DNA from: Marinobacter maritimus
Lineage (GTDB): Bacteria; Pseudomonadota; Gammaproteobacteria; Pseudomonadales; Oleiphilaceae
DNA: 64,000 nucleotides
NCBI RefSeq assembly: GCF_007671675.1
Contig: NZ_VCGW01000001.1
Span: forward strand, 1,364,001-1,428,000
Direction: 5' to 3'
In this document: piece after piece, positions 46,299-55,037 of the stretch
How the letters are laid out: each line of letters opens with the position of its first letter
Position numbering within the stretch: the stretch's first letter is position 1
Notes under the pieces: model-generated
Told to the model about the DNA's origin: nothing
The model's database searches: none
Seen by the model: the letters and a program-made list of their open reading frames with translations, nothing else
Position numbers and translations under genes: made by a program

Positions 46299-46343
46299 GC
46301 TAGTAAGCTAATAAACCAATCAACCTTTGGAATTCTGACACCC

Positions 46344-47513
46344 GTGCCCATAAGTGCCAGTTCCCCGGATAATGAAAATTCATCGCAAAGCCGTCGCGAA
46401 GAGGGGGCTCTGACAGGCGAGAACCACCACCTGGCAATTCGGGGCGACTGGACGCTGGCCGACTATCAAACGCTTAAACAGAAGGTGCTGGAATATTCTG
46501 GCCAACAATGGAATACCGAAGACATCAACCTCAAAGAACTGGGACGGGTTGATACGGCAGGCGCCTCACTTCTGGTTGCACTGCTTGGCCCGAAAACCCT
46601 TAGCGCGCTGACAAAGCAGGGCGGCACCCTGCCCCAAGAGCAAAGCGCACTGCTCCAGGCGGTGGCTGACGCTCTCCATGATAAACCGCCACCCGAACCC
46701 GAAGGCCTGGCACCAATCTCGCAATTCCTTACCGAAACCGGCAAAACGGTAGAGGCCATCTGGCACCTGATCTATCTGTTATCAGGATTCGTTGGTCAGA
46801 TTCTCGCAACCCTGTTCGCGGTGCTGCCAAGACCCAAGCGGTGGCGTGTCACGGCGTTTGTAGCCGCCATTCAGGATACCGGGCTGAACGCTCTCCCCAT
46901 AGTCGCCCTCCTCACATTTCTGGTGGGCGCCGTGGTGGCATTTCTTGGAGCTACAGTTCTGAAAGACTTCGGTGCCACCATATACACCGTCAACCTGGTC
47001 GCCTTCTCATTTCTTCGGGAGTTCGGCGTTCTGCTCGCTGCGATCCTGCTTGCAGGCCGAACTGCCAGTGCTTTTACTGCACAAATTGGCGCCATGAAGG
47101 TCAACGAGGAGCTGGATGCCATCCGCACGCTGGGACTGGATCCGGTTGAGCTGCTGGTCATCCCGAGGGTTCTGGCGATGATGATCAGTTTGCCTATTCT
47201 TACCTTTGTGGGAATGCTCGCGGGTTTGGTAGGCGGCGGTATGGTTTGTGCGATTGCGCTGGATATTTCACCGACTCAGTTCATGGCGATTATGGAGCGG
47301 GATATTGCGCTGAAACATTTCCTCGTAGGCATGTCGAAAGCGCCCATTTTTGCCTTTTTGATTGCCGCCATCGGCTGCCTGGAAGGGTTCAAGGTAGGCG
47401 GCAGCGCACAGTCCGTTGGTGTGCACACCACCTCCAGTGTTGTTCAATCCATTTTTGCGGTGATTCTTCTGGATGCCGGTGCTGCACTCTTCTTTATGCA
47501 AATGGGCTGGTAA
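46344..47513 (+). CDS. MlaE-family lipid ABC permease with N-terminal STAS domain
   Basis: A 389-residue protein. Residues about 25-115 form a STAS domain (LGRVDTAGASLLVALLG), which in the classic Mla system is the separate protein MlaB. Residues about 130-389 are the MlaE/YrbE permease with five or six membrane helices and the conserved EELDAIRTLGLDPVELLVIPRV loop. It would form the inner-membrane core of an MCE lipid transporter with the next genes. The start is GTG 46344; the ribosome site is weak. It is the first gene of a four-gene row. Confidence 0.9.
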   Translation: MPISASSPDNENSSQSRREEGALTGENHHLAIRGDWTLADYQTLKQKVLEYSGQQWNTEDINLKELGRVDTAGASLLVALLGPKTLSALTKQGGTLPQEQSALLQAVADALHDKPPPEPEGLAPISQFLTETGKTVEAIWHLIYLLSGFVGQILATLFAVLPRPKRWRVTAFVAAIQDTGLNALPIVALLTFLVGAVVAFLGATVLKDFGATIYTVNLVAFSFLREFGVLLAAILLAGRTASAFTAQIGAMKVNEELDAIRTLGLDPVELLVIPRVLAMMISLPILTFVGMLAGLVGGGMVCAIALDISPTQFMAIMERDIALKHFLVGMSKAPIFAFLIAAIGCLEGFKVGGSAQSVGVHTTSSVVQSIFAVILLDAGAALFFMQMGW

Positions 47514-47516
47514 ATC

Positions 47517-48344
47517 ATGACGAACGCAACCGCTCAGGGATCCCGCAGCCAGACCGCTTCAGTTATTGAAGTCCGGGGTCTTGATAACCGCTTTGGCAAC
47601 CATGTCGTCCATGAAAATCTTGATCTCGACCTGTTCAGGAGAGAGATTCTCGGGGTCGTTGGCGGTTCAGGCACCGGTAAATCGGTGTTGCTCAGAAGCA
47701 TTGTAGGGCTACATAAACCCTCAGAGGGGCGTATACACGTATTCGGCAAAGACCTTGCCGGGTTGAGTACCAAAGAGCGCTCGGATACCGAGCAGCGGTT
47801 CGGCGTCCTGTTCCAACGGGGCGCCCTCTTTACATCACTGAATCTACTGCAGAACATTGCATTGCCATTGATTGAACACTGTAGCCTGTCGCGCTCGGAT
47901 GCAGAAGAACTTGCCCGCATGAAGCTTGCATTAACCGGGTTGCCAGCCGATTCCGCCCGAAAGTATCCGTCGGAACTCTCCGGTGGTATGGTCAAGCGCG
48001 CCGCATTGGCACGGGCGTTAGCCATGGACCCGGAAATACTGTTTCTGGATGAGCCAACCGCGGGGCTTGATCCGATTGGCGCAGCCGCTTTTGACAAGCT
48101 GATTGTTACACTTCGAGACGCACTGGGGCTGACCGTGTTTCTCGTCACCCACGATCTGGACACACTTTATACAACCTGCGATCGGGTCGCCGTTCTGTCT
48201 CAAAAAAGGGTTCTGGTTGCAGACCGGATCGAGAACGTCGCAGCCACAGACGATCCGTGGATCCAGGATTATTTTCAGGGCCCCCGAGGGCGCGCAGCCA
48301 GTTACGCATTCCGGGCTCAGGAACAGAGCCGGCTACGGGAGTAA
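47517..48344 (+). CDS. MlaF-like lipid ABC transporter ATP-binding protein
   Basis: A 275-residue ABC ATPase. Walker A GGSGTGKSV, RFGVLFQRGALFTSLNLLQNIALPL (the MlaF-type Q-loop), signature LSGGMVKRAALARALAMDP, Walker B LFLDEPTAGLDPI and H-loop THDL are visible. GMVKR instead of GQRQR marks the MCE-associated group. It starts 3 bases after the permease stop. The C-terminus (DPWIQDYFQGPRGRAA) is the MlaF-type extension. Confidence 0.93.
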   Translation: MTNATAQGSRSQTASVIEVRGLDNRFGNHVVHENLDLDLFRREILGVVGGSGTGKSVLLRSIVGLHKPSEGRIHVFGKDLAGLSTKERSDTEQRFGVLFQRGALFTSLNLLQNIALPLIEHCSLSRSDAEELARMKLALTGLPADSARKYPSELSGGMVKRAALARALAMDPEILFLDEPTAGLDPIGAAAFDKLIVTLRDALGLTVFLVTHDLDTLYTTCDRVAVLSQKRVLVADRIENVAATDDPWIQDYFQGPRGRAASYAFRAQEQSRLRE

Positions 48345-48350
48345 GAGACT

Positions 48351-49289
48351 ATGGAACCGAAAGCACATCATCTGGTCATCGGGGTTTTTACGCTGATTGC
48401 GGTGGTGGCAGCACTGTTGTTTGCGCTGTGGCTTGCCAAGTCATCTGCAGACCGCGAGTGGGCCTATTACGAAATCGTTTTTGATCATGCCATTGGAGGG
48501 CTGGCCAAGGGCAACCCCGTTCTCTACAGCGGTGTTGAAGTAGGCGATGTACTTGAGCTTCAGCTGGATTTCGACAACCCCGGCAGCGTACGGGTTCTTG
48601 TGCGTGTAGAGCAAAGCGTACCGGTGCGCAACGACACCCGTGCAGGGCTTGTGCTGGCCAATATTACCGGCAGCATGAGTGTTCAGTTCAGCGGTGGTAG
48701 TAAAGACAGCCCCGTACTCGAAGGCACCCGCGAACAACCAGCGATGATTACCGCAGAGCCTTCGGCGTTCAACAGCCTCCTCACCAACGGCGAAGTGTTA
48801 TTGACCAAGGCAGAAAAGCTGCTCACCAATGCCAACAATCTGCTTTCCGTGGAAAACACCGAAAACCTGACAGTGATTTTGCAAAACACCCGGGAAGCAA
48901 GCGACTCTCTGCTTGGGAGCCGTGAGCAGCTGGTCGCTCTGCTAGAACGCATGGACGAGGCGAGCAAACGCGCAGCAGAAGCTGCAAGCAAGGTTTCCGC
49001 CGTATCCGACAATGCCAATGCGCTATTACAGAATGAAGGGAAATCCTTGCTGACGAGCATGGACAAAGCAATGACAACGTTCCAGGAAACGGCAGCGCGA
49101 ATTGATCATTTAACCCGCGATAACGAAGGCGCTCTGGATTCCGGGCTCCAGGGTATGGGCGAGCTGGCACCGGCTCTGAGAGAGCTGCGCAACACACTCA
49201 GAAACCTGAATCAGTTTACCCGTCGCCTGGAAGAAGATCCCACGGGCACCATCTGGGGCGGCCCCACAATCAAGGAGGTACCCCAGTGA
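48351..49289 (+). CDS. MCE-domain (MlaD/PqiB-like) lipid-binding protein
   Basis: A 312-residue protein with one N-terminal transmembrane helix (about 8-30) and one MCE domain (YYEIVFDHAIGGLAKGNPVLYSGVEVGDV, about 40-120). A long alpha-helical region follows (150-300). One MCE domain with a long helix suggests a needle- or ring-type periplasmic assembly moving lipids between membranes. It starts 6 bases after the ATPase and overlaps the lipoprotein start by 4 bases. Confidence 0.92.
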   Translation: MEPKAHHLVIGVFTLIAVVAALLFALWLAKSSADREWAYYEIVFDHAIGGLAKGNPVLYSGVEVGDVLELQLDFDNPGSVRVLVRVEQSVPVRNDTRAGLVLANITGSMSVQFSGGSKDSPVLEGTREQPAMITAEPSAFNSLLTNGEVLLTKAEKLLTNANNLLSVENTENLTVILQNTREASDSLLGSREQLVALLERMDEASKRAAEAASKVSAVSDNANALLQNEGKSLLTSMDKAMTTFQETAARIDHLTRDNEGALDSGLQGMGELAPALRELRNTLRNLNQFTRRLEEDPTGTIWGGPTIKEVPQ

Positions 49290-49954
49290 ACAACGCTACC
49301 GCAAAGGCTTTCCGGACTGTGGGTACCGCCTTGGTCGTTACCGGGATAATGACCGCATGCACGGTTTTCCCGACCCCGGAAGCACCAAGGGTGATGGACT
49401 TCCCGGCACCTCAGAATGTGGAAAAGAGTGTAACCATCAACCCTCAGAGCTTGAGGGTTGACACACCCCTTGCCACCGAGCCGTTTAACAGCACACGGAT
49501 TCTGGCTAAGCCTGAACCTTGGGAATTCAGGGTATACGGCGGCGTAAGGTGGCGGGATACAGTGCCGGTTATCCTGAGGGACATGCTTGTAGACGCACTC
49601 AGGACAAGCGCAAGCTTTCGTAACGTATCCATGGATACCGGGCCTGGAAATACCGACCTGACACTGGCCTCGGAGATTACAGCTTTCCATACGACCAGCC
49701 AAGGCAACAGCACGCGAGTAACCATTGCCATCTACGGGCAACTGATCAATAACCGTTCACGGATGACACTCTGTTCTGACCGCTTTATTATTTTCACGCC
49801 TGCGGAAGACAACAGCATCGACTCGATTGTCCAGGCATTCGGCATCGCCGGAGAAAGGCTTGCGGAAGACGTTATTAGCTGGGCAAAGGCTTGTGAAACG
49901 AGCCCGGATCAGGCCTCCTCTGGAAACAGATCCGGCCAGGCTGCCTTGAGATAA
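49286..49954 (+). CDS. ABC-type transport auxiliary lipoprotein (PqiC-like)
   Basis: A 222-residue lipoprotein. The lipobox is VTGIMTAC near residue 25. The body resembles the ABC auxiliary lipoprotein family (LRVDTPLATEPFNSTRILAKPEPWEFRVYGGVRWRDTVP), as in PqiC and MCE operons. It would sit in the outer membrane as a partner of the MCE protein. GTG start at 49286 with AAGGAGG upstream. Its 3' end overlaps the convergent pgsA by 46 bases. Confidence 0.88.
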   Translation: MNNATAKAFRTVGTALVVTGIMTACTVFPTPEAPRVMDFPAPQNVEKSVTINPQSLRVDTPLATEPFNSTRILAKPEPWEFRVYGGVRWRDTVPVILRDMLVDALRTSASFRNVSMDTGPGNTDLTLASEITAFHTTSQGNSTRVTIAIYGQLINNRSRMTLCSDRFIIFTPAEDNSIDSIVQAFGIAGERLAEDVISWAKACETSPDQASSGNRSGQAALR

Positions 49955-50460
49955 AGCCCCATCGACCAAAGCGTTAATATGGCGGCGATATACAGCAATC
50001 CGACGGCGACGTCTGAAAGAAACTGGCCGGGAGGGAATGCCAGCAAACCCACAATGGAGGCCATCTGCGCCGTGGTTTTGATCTTGCCAATGTAAGACAC
50101 CGCAACGCTTCCACGGCTGCCGATTTCGGCCATCCATTCCCGCAATGCAGAGATCACAATTTCCCGACCGATAATCACTGTTGCCGGAATGGTAAGCAGG
50201 ATTGCCGAATACTCCTGAATCAGCAGTGCCAGCGCTACGGCCACCATCAGTTTGTCTGCCACCGGATCGAGAAACGCGCCGAAAGGCGTACTCTGGTCCA
50301 GCTTGCGGGCAAGATAGCCATCAAGCCAGTCAGTTACAGCCGCCAGTGCAAAAATCGCCGCGCTGACCATGTAGCTCCAATCCACGGGAAAATAAAACAC
50401 CGCCACAAAGACCGGAATCATAATGATGCGGGAGAGTGTGAGCAGGTTGGGTAAATTCAT
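49909..50460 (-). CDS. pgsA: CDP-diacylglycerol--glycerol-3-phosphate 3-phosphatidyltransferase
   Basis: A 183-residue membrane enzyme of the CDP-alcohol phosphotransferase family. The signature D-x2-D-G-x2-A-R-x8-G-x3-D-x3-D reads DWLDGYLARKLDQSTPFGAFLDPVADK. It makes phosphatidylglycerophosphate, the first committed step to phosphatidylglycerol. I use ATG 50460 (MNLPNLLTLSRI), the usual PgsA N-terminus; ATGs a few codons earlier overlap uvrC. It is downstream of uvrC, as in many gammaproteobacteria. Confidence 0.95.
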   Translation of the reverse strand: MNLPNLLTLSRIIMIPVFVAVFYFPVDWSYMVSAAIFALAAVTDWLDGYLARKLDQSTPFGAFLDPVADKLMVAVALALLIQEYSAILLTIPATVIIGREIVISALREWMAEIGSRGSVAVSYIGKIKTTAQMASIVGLLAFPPGQFLSDVAVGLLYIAAILTLWSMGLYLKAAWPDLFPEEA

Positions 50461-50467
50461 ACTGTTA

Positions 50468-52330
50468 TTACTCATCATGCAGTGCTGCGTATATGTTTTC
50501 AGCCAATGATTTGCTGATGCCCTGAACCTTGGCCATCTCATCAACACTGGCTTTGCGAAGTTCCTGAATGCCACCAAAATACCGGATCAGTTCCCGGCGA
50601 CGTTTGGGGCCAACGCCTTCAATACCTTCCAGAGTAGACTGGCGGCGTTTCTTGTCGCGCCCTGCTCGGTGCCCGGTAATGGCAAAACGATGGGACTCAT
50701 CCCTGATGTGCTGAATCAGGTGCAGTGCAGGCGAATCCGCGGGCACACGGAACACGCTCCCCGTCATGGCATCAATCAATTGCTCCATGCCTGCTCGCCG
50801 GGTTACGCCCTTGGCCACACCGATCAAGGGAATATCAGAAACCCCAAGTTCATCAAACACTTCCCTGGCAATGCTCAACTGGCCCTTACCACCATCAATG
50901 AACACAAGATCCGGGCGTTTGCCCTCACCTGCAACCATGCGGCGGTAGCGACGAGTCAATACCTGACGCATGGCTCCGTAATCGTCCCCGGCTGTAACGC
51001 CCTCGATATTGTAAAGCCGGTAATCACTTTTCAGGGGCCCATTCTCATCGAAAACGACACAGGATGCGACGGTATTTTCACCATGGCTGTGACTGATATC
51101 AAAACACTCCATCCGGGAAGGCGTCTCCGCCAGCTCCAGCATGTCGCGCAGCGCCAGCAAACGACGATAAACCGTTTCCTTGCTCGCAAGATGGGTAAGC
51201 AAGGTTTGCCGGGCGTTGGTCATGGCCAGTTCCAGCCAGCGGCGGCGCTCTCCCCGCACGTTTCCACGTATGCGGGTTTCACGATTTGCTGCATCGGACA
51301 ACGCCTGGGCAAGCAGCTCCTGACCATCAACATCAACCGGAACGAGCACATCCCTTGGAATCTCACGCCGCGTGTTGCCACCAAAATAATACTGGCCAAG
51401 AAAGGCGCTTAAAAGCTCCCCCTCCGATTGCTCCAGGGAGTAGCGGGGGAAGTAATCCTTGGTTCCTAATACGCTGCCACCGCGCACAATGATGACCACA
51501 ATGCACACCACGCCGGCATCTTGTGCGATGGCAATAACATCGGCATCACCGCCTTCGCCATCTACTGACTGCTGTTCCTGAACGTGACGCAGATGATTAA
51601 TCTGGTCCCTGCAGGCAGCAGCTTTTTCGAACTCGAGGTTTTTGGCGGCCTCTTCCATGGCATCCATCAGATCACGAATGATTGCCGGGTTTTTGCCTTC
51701 CAGAAACATGGTGGCGTGGCGGATATCCTGCTGATAATCCTCGGGCGAAATATACCCCACACAAGGGGCCGTACAGCGGTTGATCTGGTATTGAAGACAG
51801 GGTCGCGTACGATTTCTGAAATAGCTTTCACTACAGGATCTTATGCGGAATACTTTTTGTAAAACATTAAGACTTTCTTTAACAGCGCCCGAGCTTGGAA
51901 ATGGCCCGTACCAGGTTCCCCCTCCCTTTTTCGTGCGTCCACGCCGGAAGGTCAGCGAAGGGTAATCGCTGTGAGAAGAAACGTAGATATAGGGATAGGA
52001 TTTGTCATCCCGGAGCAGGATGTTGTACGGCGGGCGCAGTGACTTGATCAAGTTTTGCTCAAGCAGAAGCGCTTCCGTTTCGCTGCCGGTGATCGTCACT
52101 TCAATAGACGCGATCTTAGCCACCAACGCTTCTGTTTTCGGTGCCAGGCCGGTCTTGCGGAAATAGCTGCTGACCCGCTTCTTCAAGCTTCCGGCTTTGC
52201 CGACATACAGCACCGAACCGCTCTCGTCGTACATTCGGTATACGCCGGGCCGCTCAGTCAGCTGTTTCAGGAAGTGTTTACTGTCGAACTCCCCGCTGCT
52301 ATCGCTCGGGGAATCAGACCTTGTGGGCAT
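50468..52330 (-). CDS. uvrC: UvrABC system protein C
   Basis: A 620-residue excinuclease subunit that makes both incisions in nucleotide excision repair. It has an N-terminal GIY-YIG domain (RPGVYRMYDESGSVLYVGKAGSLKKRV), a cysteine-rich segment (CLQYQINRCTAPC) and a UVR motif (AAKNLEFEKAAACRDQ). The RNase H-like domain (FDISHSHGE, DLVFIDGGKGQL) and C-terminal helix-hairpin-helix pair follow. ATG 52330 overlaps the gacA stop by 17 bases; a TTG four codons earlier is an alternative. Confidence 0.97.
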   Translation of the reverse strand: MPTRSDSPSDSSGEFDSKHFLKQLTERPGVYRMYDESGSVLYVGKAGSLKKRVSSYFRKTGLAPKTEALVAKIASIEVTITGSETEALLLEQNLIKSLRPPYNILLRDDKSYPYIYVSSHSDYPSLTFRRGRTKKGGGTWYGPFPSSGAVKESLNVLQKVFRIRSCSESYFRNRTRPCLQYQINRCTAPCVGYISPEDYQQDIRHATMFLEGKNPAIIRDLMDAMEEAAKNLEFEKAAACRDQINHLRHVQEQQSVDGEGGDADVIAIAQDAGVVCIVVIIVRGGSVLGTKDYFPRYSLEQSEGELLSAFLGQYYFGGNTRREIPRDVLVPVDVDGQELLAQALSDAANRETRIRGNVRGERRRWLELAMTNARQTLLTHLASKETVYRRLLALRDMLELAETPSRMECFDISHSHGENTVASCVVFDENGPLKSDYRLYNIEGVTAGDDYGAMRQVLTRRYRRMVAGEGKRPDLVFIDGGKGQLSIAREVFDELGVSDIPLIGVAKGVTRRAGMEQLIDAMTGSVFRVPADSPALHLIQHIRDESHRFAITGHRAGRDKKRRQSTLEGIEGVGPKRRRELIRYFGGIQELRKASVDEMAKVQGISKSLAENIYAALHDE

Positions 52331-52973
52331 CGAGTAACCCAAGTCGCACTGCCATCAGGGCCAACTCAACATCGCTGGAGATTTCCAGCTTTTCGAATAT
52401 GCGATAGCGGTAGCTGTTCACGGTTTTCGGGCTAAGGCAGAGTTTATCGGAAATATCCTGCACTTTCTGGCAGTCCACCACCATCATGGCTATCTGCATT
52501 TCGCGCTCGGACAGGCGATCAAACATCGAGAGCTCGCCTTCTTCATCCTTGTCGCCGCTTAACTGCTTAAGCGCCATTTTCTGGGCAATCTCGGGGCTTA
52601 TATAGCGCTGCCCTGAGTGTGCCATGCGGATAGCACGAACCATCTCACGGATATCAGCGCCTTTGGTAATATACGCTGTGGCTCCGCTCTGCATTACCCG
52701 AGCGGGGTAAGGATCGTCGGCGCAAACGGTTACCACGATCACACGGATCGTGTCGTCGATTCTCAGTATACGCCGTGTGGCTTCCAGGCCACCAATGCCC
52801 GGCATCCGAATATCCATTAACACGATATCCGGACGATCTTTGCGCACGAACTCAATAGCGTCTTCACCAGATGAGGACTGGCCGATAACGTCAATATCGG
52901 GATCGTCCGCGAGCATCCGGGTTATCCCGGAACGAACCAGCTCATGGTCATCGACAACCAATACCCTGATCAA
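52314..52973 (-). CDS. gacA: Response regulator GacA/UvrY
   Basis: A 219-residue NarL/FixJ-type response regulator. The receiver domain has VVDDH (acidic pair), the phospho-acceptor Asp54 in VLMDIRMPG and the Thr/Lys (TKGAD). The C-terminal LuxR helix-turn-helix is LSEREMQIAMMVVDCQKVQDISDKLCLSPKTVNSYRYRIFEKL. The close link to uvrC is the classical gacA-uvrC pair. With a GacS-type kinase elsewhere it would drive small RNAs of the Rsm/Csr system. No such RNA is apparent in this window. Confidence 0.95.
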   Translation of the reverse strand: MIRVLVVDDHELVRSGITRMLADDPDIDVIGQSSSGEDAIEFVRKDRPDIVLMDIRMPGIGGLEATRRILRIDDTIRVIVVTVCADDPYPARVMQSGATAYITKGADIREMVRAIRMAHSGQRYISPEIAQKMALKQLSGDKDEEGELSMFDRLSEREMQIAMMVVDCQKVQDISDKLCLSPKTVNSYRYRIFEKLEISSDVELALMAVRLGLLDAHKV

Positions 52974-53072
52974 AAGTCACCTCGCACACCGCGTTCGGAA
53001 ATCAGCGCGATTGTACCGTTTACAAACGCCCCCGGGTAGGTGCAAACCGAAATAGCCTTCGGGCTTAACGGA

Positions 53073-53324
53073 TCATTCCGGCACACCAAGCCCGGCTGTG
53101 TTCTCTACCGGATCAAACCAGACCACGAGATCCCCCTTGCCGATCGCCGCCAACACGCGGCTGCGCTCTGCCAGAGGGTTCTCGGTATCGTTCAGCCCGT
53201 GATAACGGGTGCAGTACTCTTCTGCCAACCCGTTCAATTGATCTTCCGTGAGCAACTCTCTGTCTACAATGAATTTTTCCTGGCGGGGATCAGATTGGGG
53301 CTGGTGCCCGGTTTCGTCGCTCAT
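53073..53324 (-). CDS. UPF0270 (YheU-like) small protein
   Basis: An 83-residue acidic protein. LLTEDQLNGLAEEYCTRYHGLNDTENPLAERSR and GDLVVWFDPVENTAGL follow the UPF0270 pattern of a short helix pair, a conserved turn and a C-terminal hairpin. Function unknown. ATG 53324 has AGGAGA 6 bases upstream. It lies upstream of gacA on the same strand, separated by about 100 bases. The family match is by motif only. Confidence 0.65.
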   Translation of the reverse strand: MSDETGHQPQSDPRQEKFIVDRELLTEDQLNGLAEEYCTRYHGLNDTENPLAERSRVLAAIGKGDLVVWFDPVENTAGLGVPE

Positions 53325-53437
53325 AATATCTCCTGTGAAGATCGCCATCTTAGGGACTATGTCGGCGAAGGAGAACCCTTATCCCCTTTCAAAAGCCGAA
53401 ACGATTCTCTATTATCCGTCGTTTCAAGAAAGTTTGG

Positions 53438-54148
53438 ATGCTAATGAACTCGTCGGTTTTTCGCCTCACACTCCCGATTCTGTTCGGTTACCTGCCGCTC
53501 GGCATGGCTTTCGGGGTGCTATTCGCAACCCAGCTGGATTATGCATGGTGGGCTGCTCCACTCATGGGCATTCTAATCTATGCCGGTGCCGGTCAAATCC
53601 TCGCGGTCAGTCTGCTGGCAGCGAACGCTGGCTTGCTGGAAGTGTTTATTGCCATGTTCGTGCTGAACGCCCGCCATCTTTTTTACGGCCTGTCATTGCT
53701 CGGCCAGTTCCGTGGCGCGGGCTGGCGCAAGCTCTATCTGATTTTCGGCCTGACAGACGAAACTTATTCGCTACTCACAAGCCGGTCACGCTCACAAGAC
53801 ACACTTCATGAGCTCGACGTTGATTTCCGGATCACGGCATTCAATCAGGTTTATTGGGTGGTTGGCTGTACTTTGGGGGCTCTTCTGGGCCGCAACGTGG
53901 CATTCGATAGCACAGGAATCGAGTTTGCGCTTGTGGCGCTATTCATCGTACTGACGATAGAACAGCTCAAGGCTCTGGGAGATTCGTTCCCGGTGTGGGC
54001 CGGCGCAGCCGCAGCCGGTATCGCCATGATATTGCTACCACCGGCGCATCAACTGATCGGCGCCATCGCAATCGTTACCGCTGTGCTGTTGCTGCAATAC
54101 CGGAATTTGCGAGCCCGGTCCGGCGCTGAGGGCAACAACCATGTCTGA
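53438..54148 (+). CDS. azlC: AzlC-family branched-chain amino acid exporter, large subunit
   Basis: A 236-residue membrane protein with several transmembrane helices. The AzlC signature FGYLPLGMAFGVLF and IYAGAGQILAVSLL are near the N-terminus; MFVLNARHLFYGLSLL and GLTDETYSLL follow. AzlCD exports branched-chain amino acids or analogues. ATG 53438 or 53444 are possible starts. It overlaps azlD by 8 bases. Confidence 0.92.
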   Translation: MLMNSSVFRLTLPILFGYLPLGMAFGVLFATQLDYAWWAAPLMGILIYAGAGQILAVSLLAANAGLLEVFIAMFVLNARHLFYGLSLLGQFRGAGWRKLYLIFGLTDETYSLLTSRSRSQDTLHELDVDFRITAFNQVYWVVGCTLGALLGRNVAFDSTGIEFALVALFIVLTIEQLKALGDSFPVWAGAAAAGIAMILLPPAHQLIGAIAIVTAVLLLQYRNLRARSGAEGNNHV

Positions 54149-54491
54149 AACTGGCTACCTTGTTGCTTTCATCAGCGTTGCGGCAATAGCGACGTTTGCG
54201 ACCAGAATCATACCGTTCCTGTTTTTCGAGCGTCATACCGAGCACCCGCTCATCAAACACCTGGGGCGCTATTTGCCGGCAGCCGTTATGGCTTTACTGG
54301 CAACGGTATTTTTACAGCGTTCAGGAGATTGGTCAGCGACAGTGCCGGGGCTGGATACCATTCTGGCGGGCGCGCTAGTCGTGGTTATTCATCTTTGGCG
54401 TCGCAATGCCCTGCTCTCCATCGCGGCGGGCACAGCAGCGTATATGCTGATACGTCAAACGGGGATACTGGACTCAGGGCTTGCGGGCTGA
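54141..54491 (+). CDS. azlD: AzlD-family transporter small subunit
   Basis: A 116-residue membrane protein with about four helices. The AzlD segments ATRIIPFLFFERH, HLGRYLPAAVMALLATVF and HLWRRNALLSIAAGTAAYMLIRQ are clear. It overlaps azlC, as partner of that exporter. A hairpin after its stop separates it from the convergent DUF1330 gene. Confidence 0.92.
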   Translation: MSETGYLVAFISVAAIATFATRIIPFLFFERHTEHPLIKHLGRYLPAAVMALLATVFLQRSGDWSATVPGLDTILAGALVVVIHLWRRNALLSIAAGTAAYMLIRQTGILDSGLAG

Positions 54492-54505
54492 GGCCCTGCC
54501 TCAGC
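54487..54505. terminator. Hairpin between convergent azlD and DUF1330 gene
   Basis: An 8-bp perfect stem (GCTGAGGC/GCCTCAGC) with a 3-nt loop spans both stop codons. No T-run is present on either strand, so a bidirectional terminator role is possible but weak. Confidence 0.4.
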
Positions 54506-54905
54506 GCTGACCTTCAAGATTGGCAACAAGCCTTGAGTCGCTCAAAGCGGCGGTGCGGTGCTTAACCACCCCCTTGTACTCAGCGCTTTCGATCATTGCC
54601 ATAAACGCGTCGATTGACGGGTAGCGCACAAGCAATACTTGATCCCAGGACTCATCTGGCGGCGCAATAAGGGAGCCAACACTGCGACCAGACCATATAA
54701 CTTCGGCCCCCACTGCACTGACGCACGCAGCAGCTTCGCGCATATAAAGCTGGTAGGCTTCACGGCCGCTTCGGTCACCGGACTCATCGGCGTAGTCAGC
54801 TTTGTCGCGAAACCGCAACAGGTTGAGCATTACCACGGGCTGATCTTTAGGCGTGTCTGCCAGAACCTTTTTCAGCTGCTCCGGCGCGGGGTTTACGGCG
54901 TTCAT
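54501..54905 (-). CDS. DUF1330 domain protein
   Basis: A 134-residue cytoplasmic protein of the dimeric alpha-beta barrel type. PVVMLNLLRFRDKADY, EVIWSGRSVGSLIAPPDESWDQVLLVRYPSIDAFMAMI and YKGVVKHRTAALSDSRLV are the DUF1330 hallmarks. Function unknown; a heme or small-molecule role has been suggested for relatives. ATG 54905 has GAGGG 6 bases upstream. No functional link to neighbours. Confidence 0.82.
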   Translation of the reverse strand: MNAVNPAPEQLKKVLADTPKDQPVVMLNLLRFRDKADYADESGDRSGREAYQLYMREAAACVSAVGAEVIWSGRSVGSLIAPPDESWDQVLLVRYPSIDAFMAMIESAEYKGVVKHRTAALSDSRLVANLEGQR

Positions 54906-55037
54906 GCTGGCCCTCACGTTCATGATAAGTTGCGCGCTACTATAGCCCACCCTTTATGTCTGCCGGCAAGTGATTTCATTACCTTTCCGTCAGATCTATG
55001 ATACGGGCATCAATCCTCAGAACCTTGGCGAATCCTA

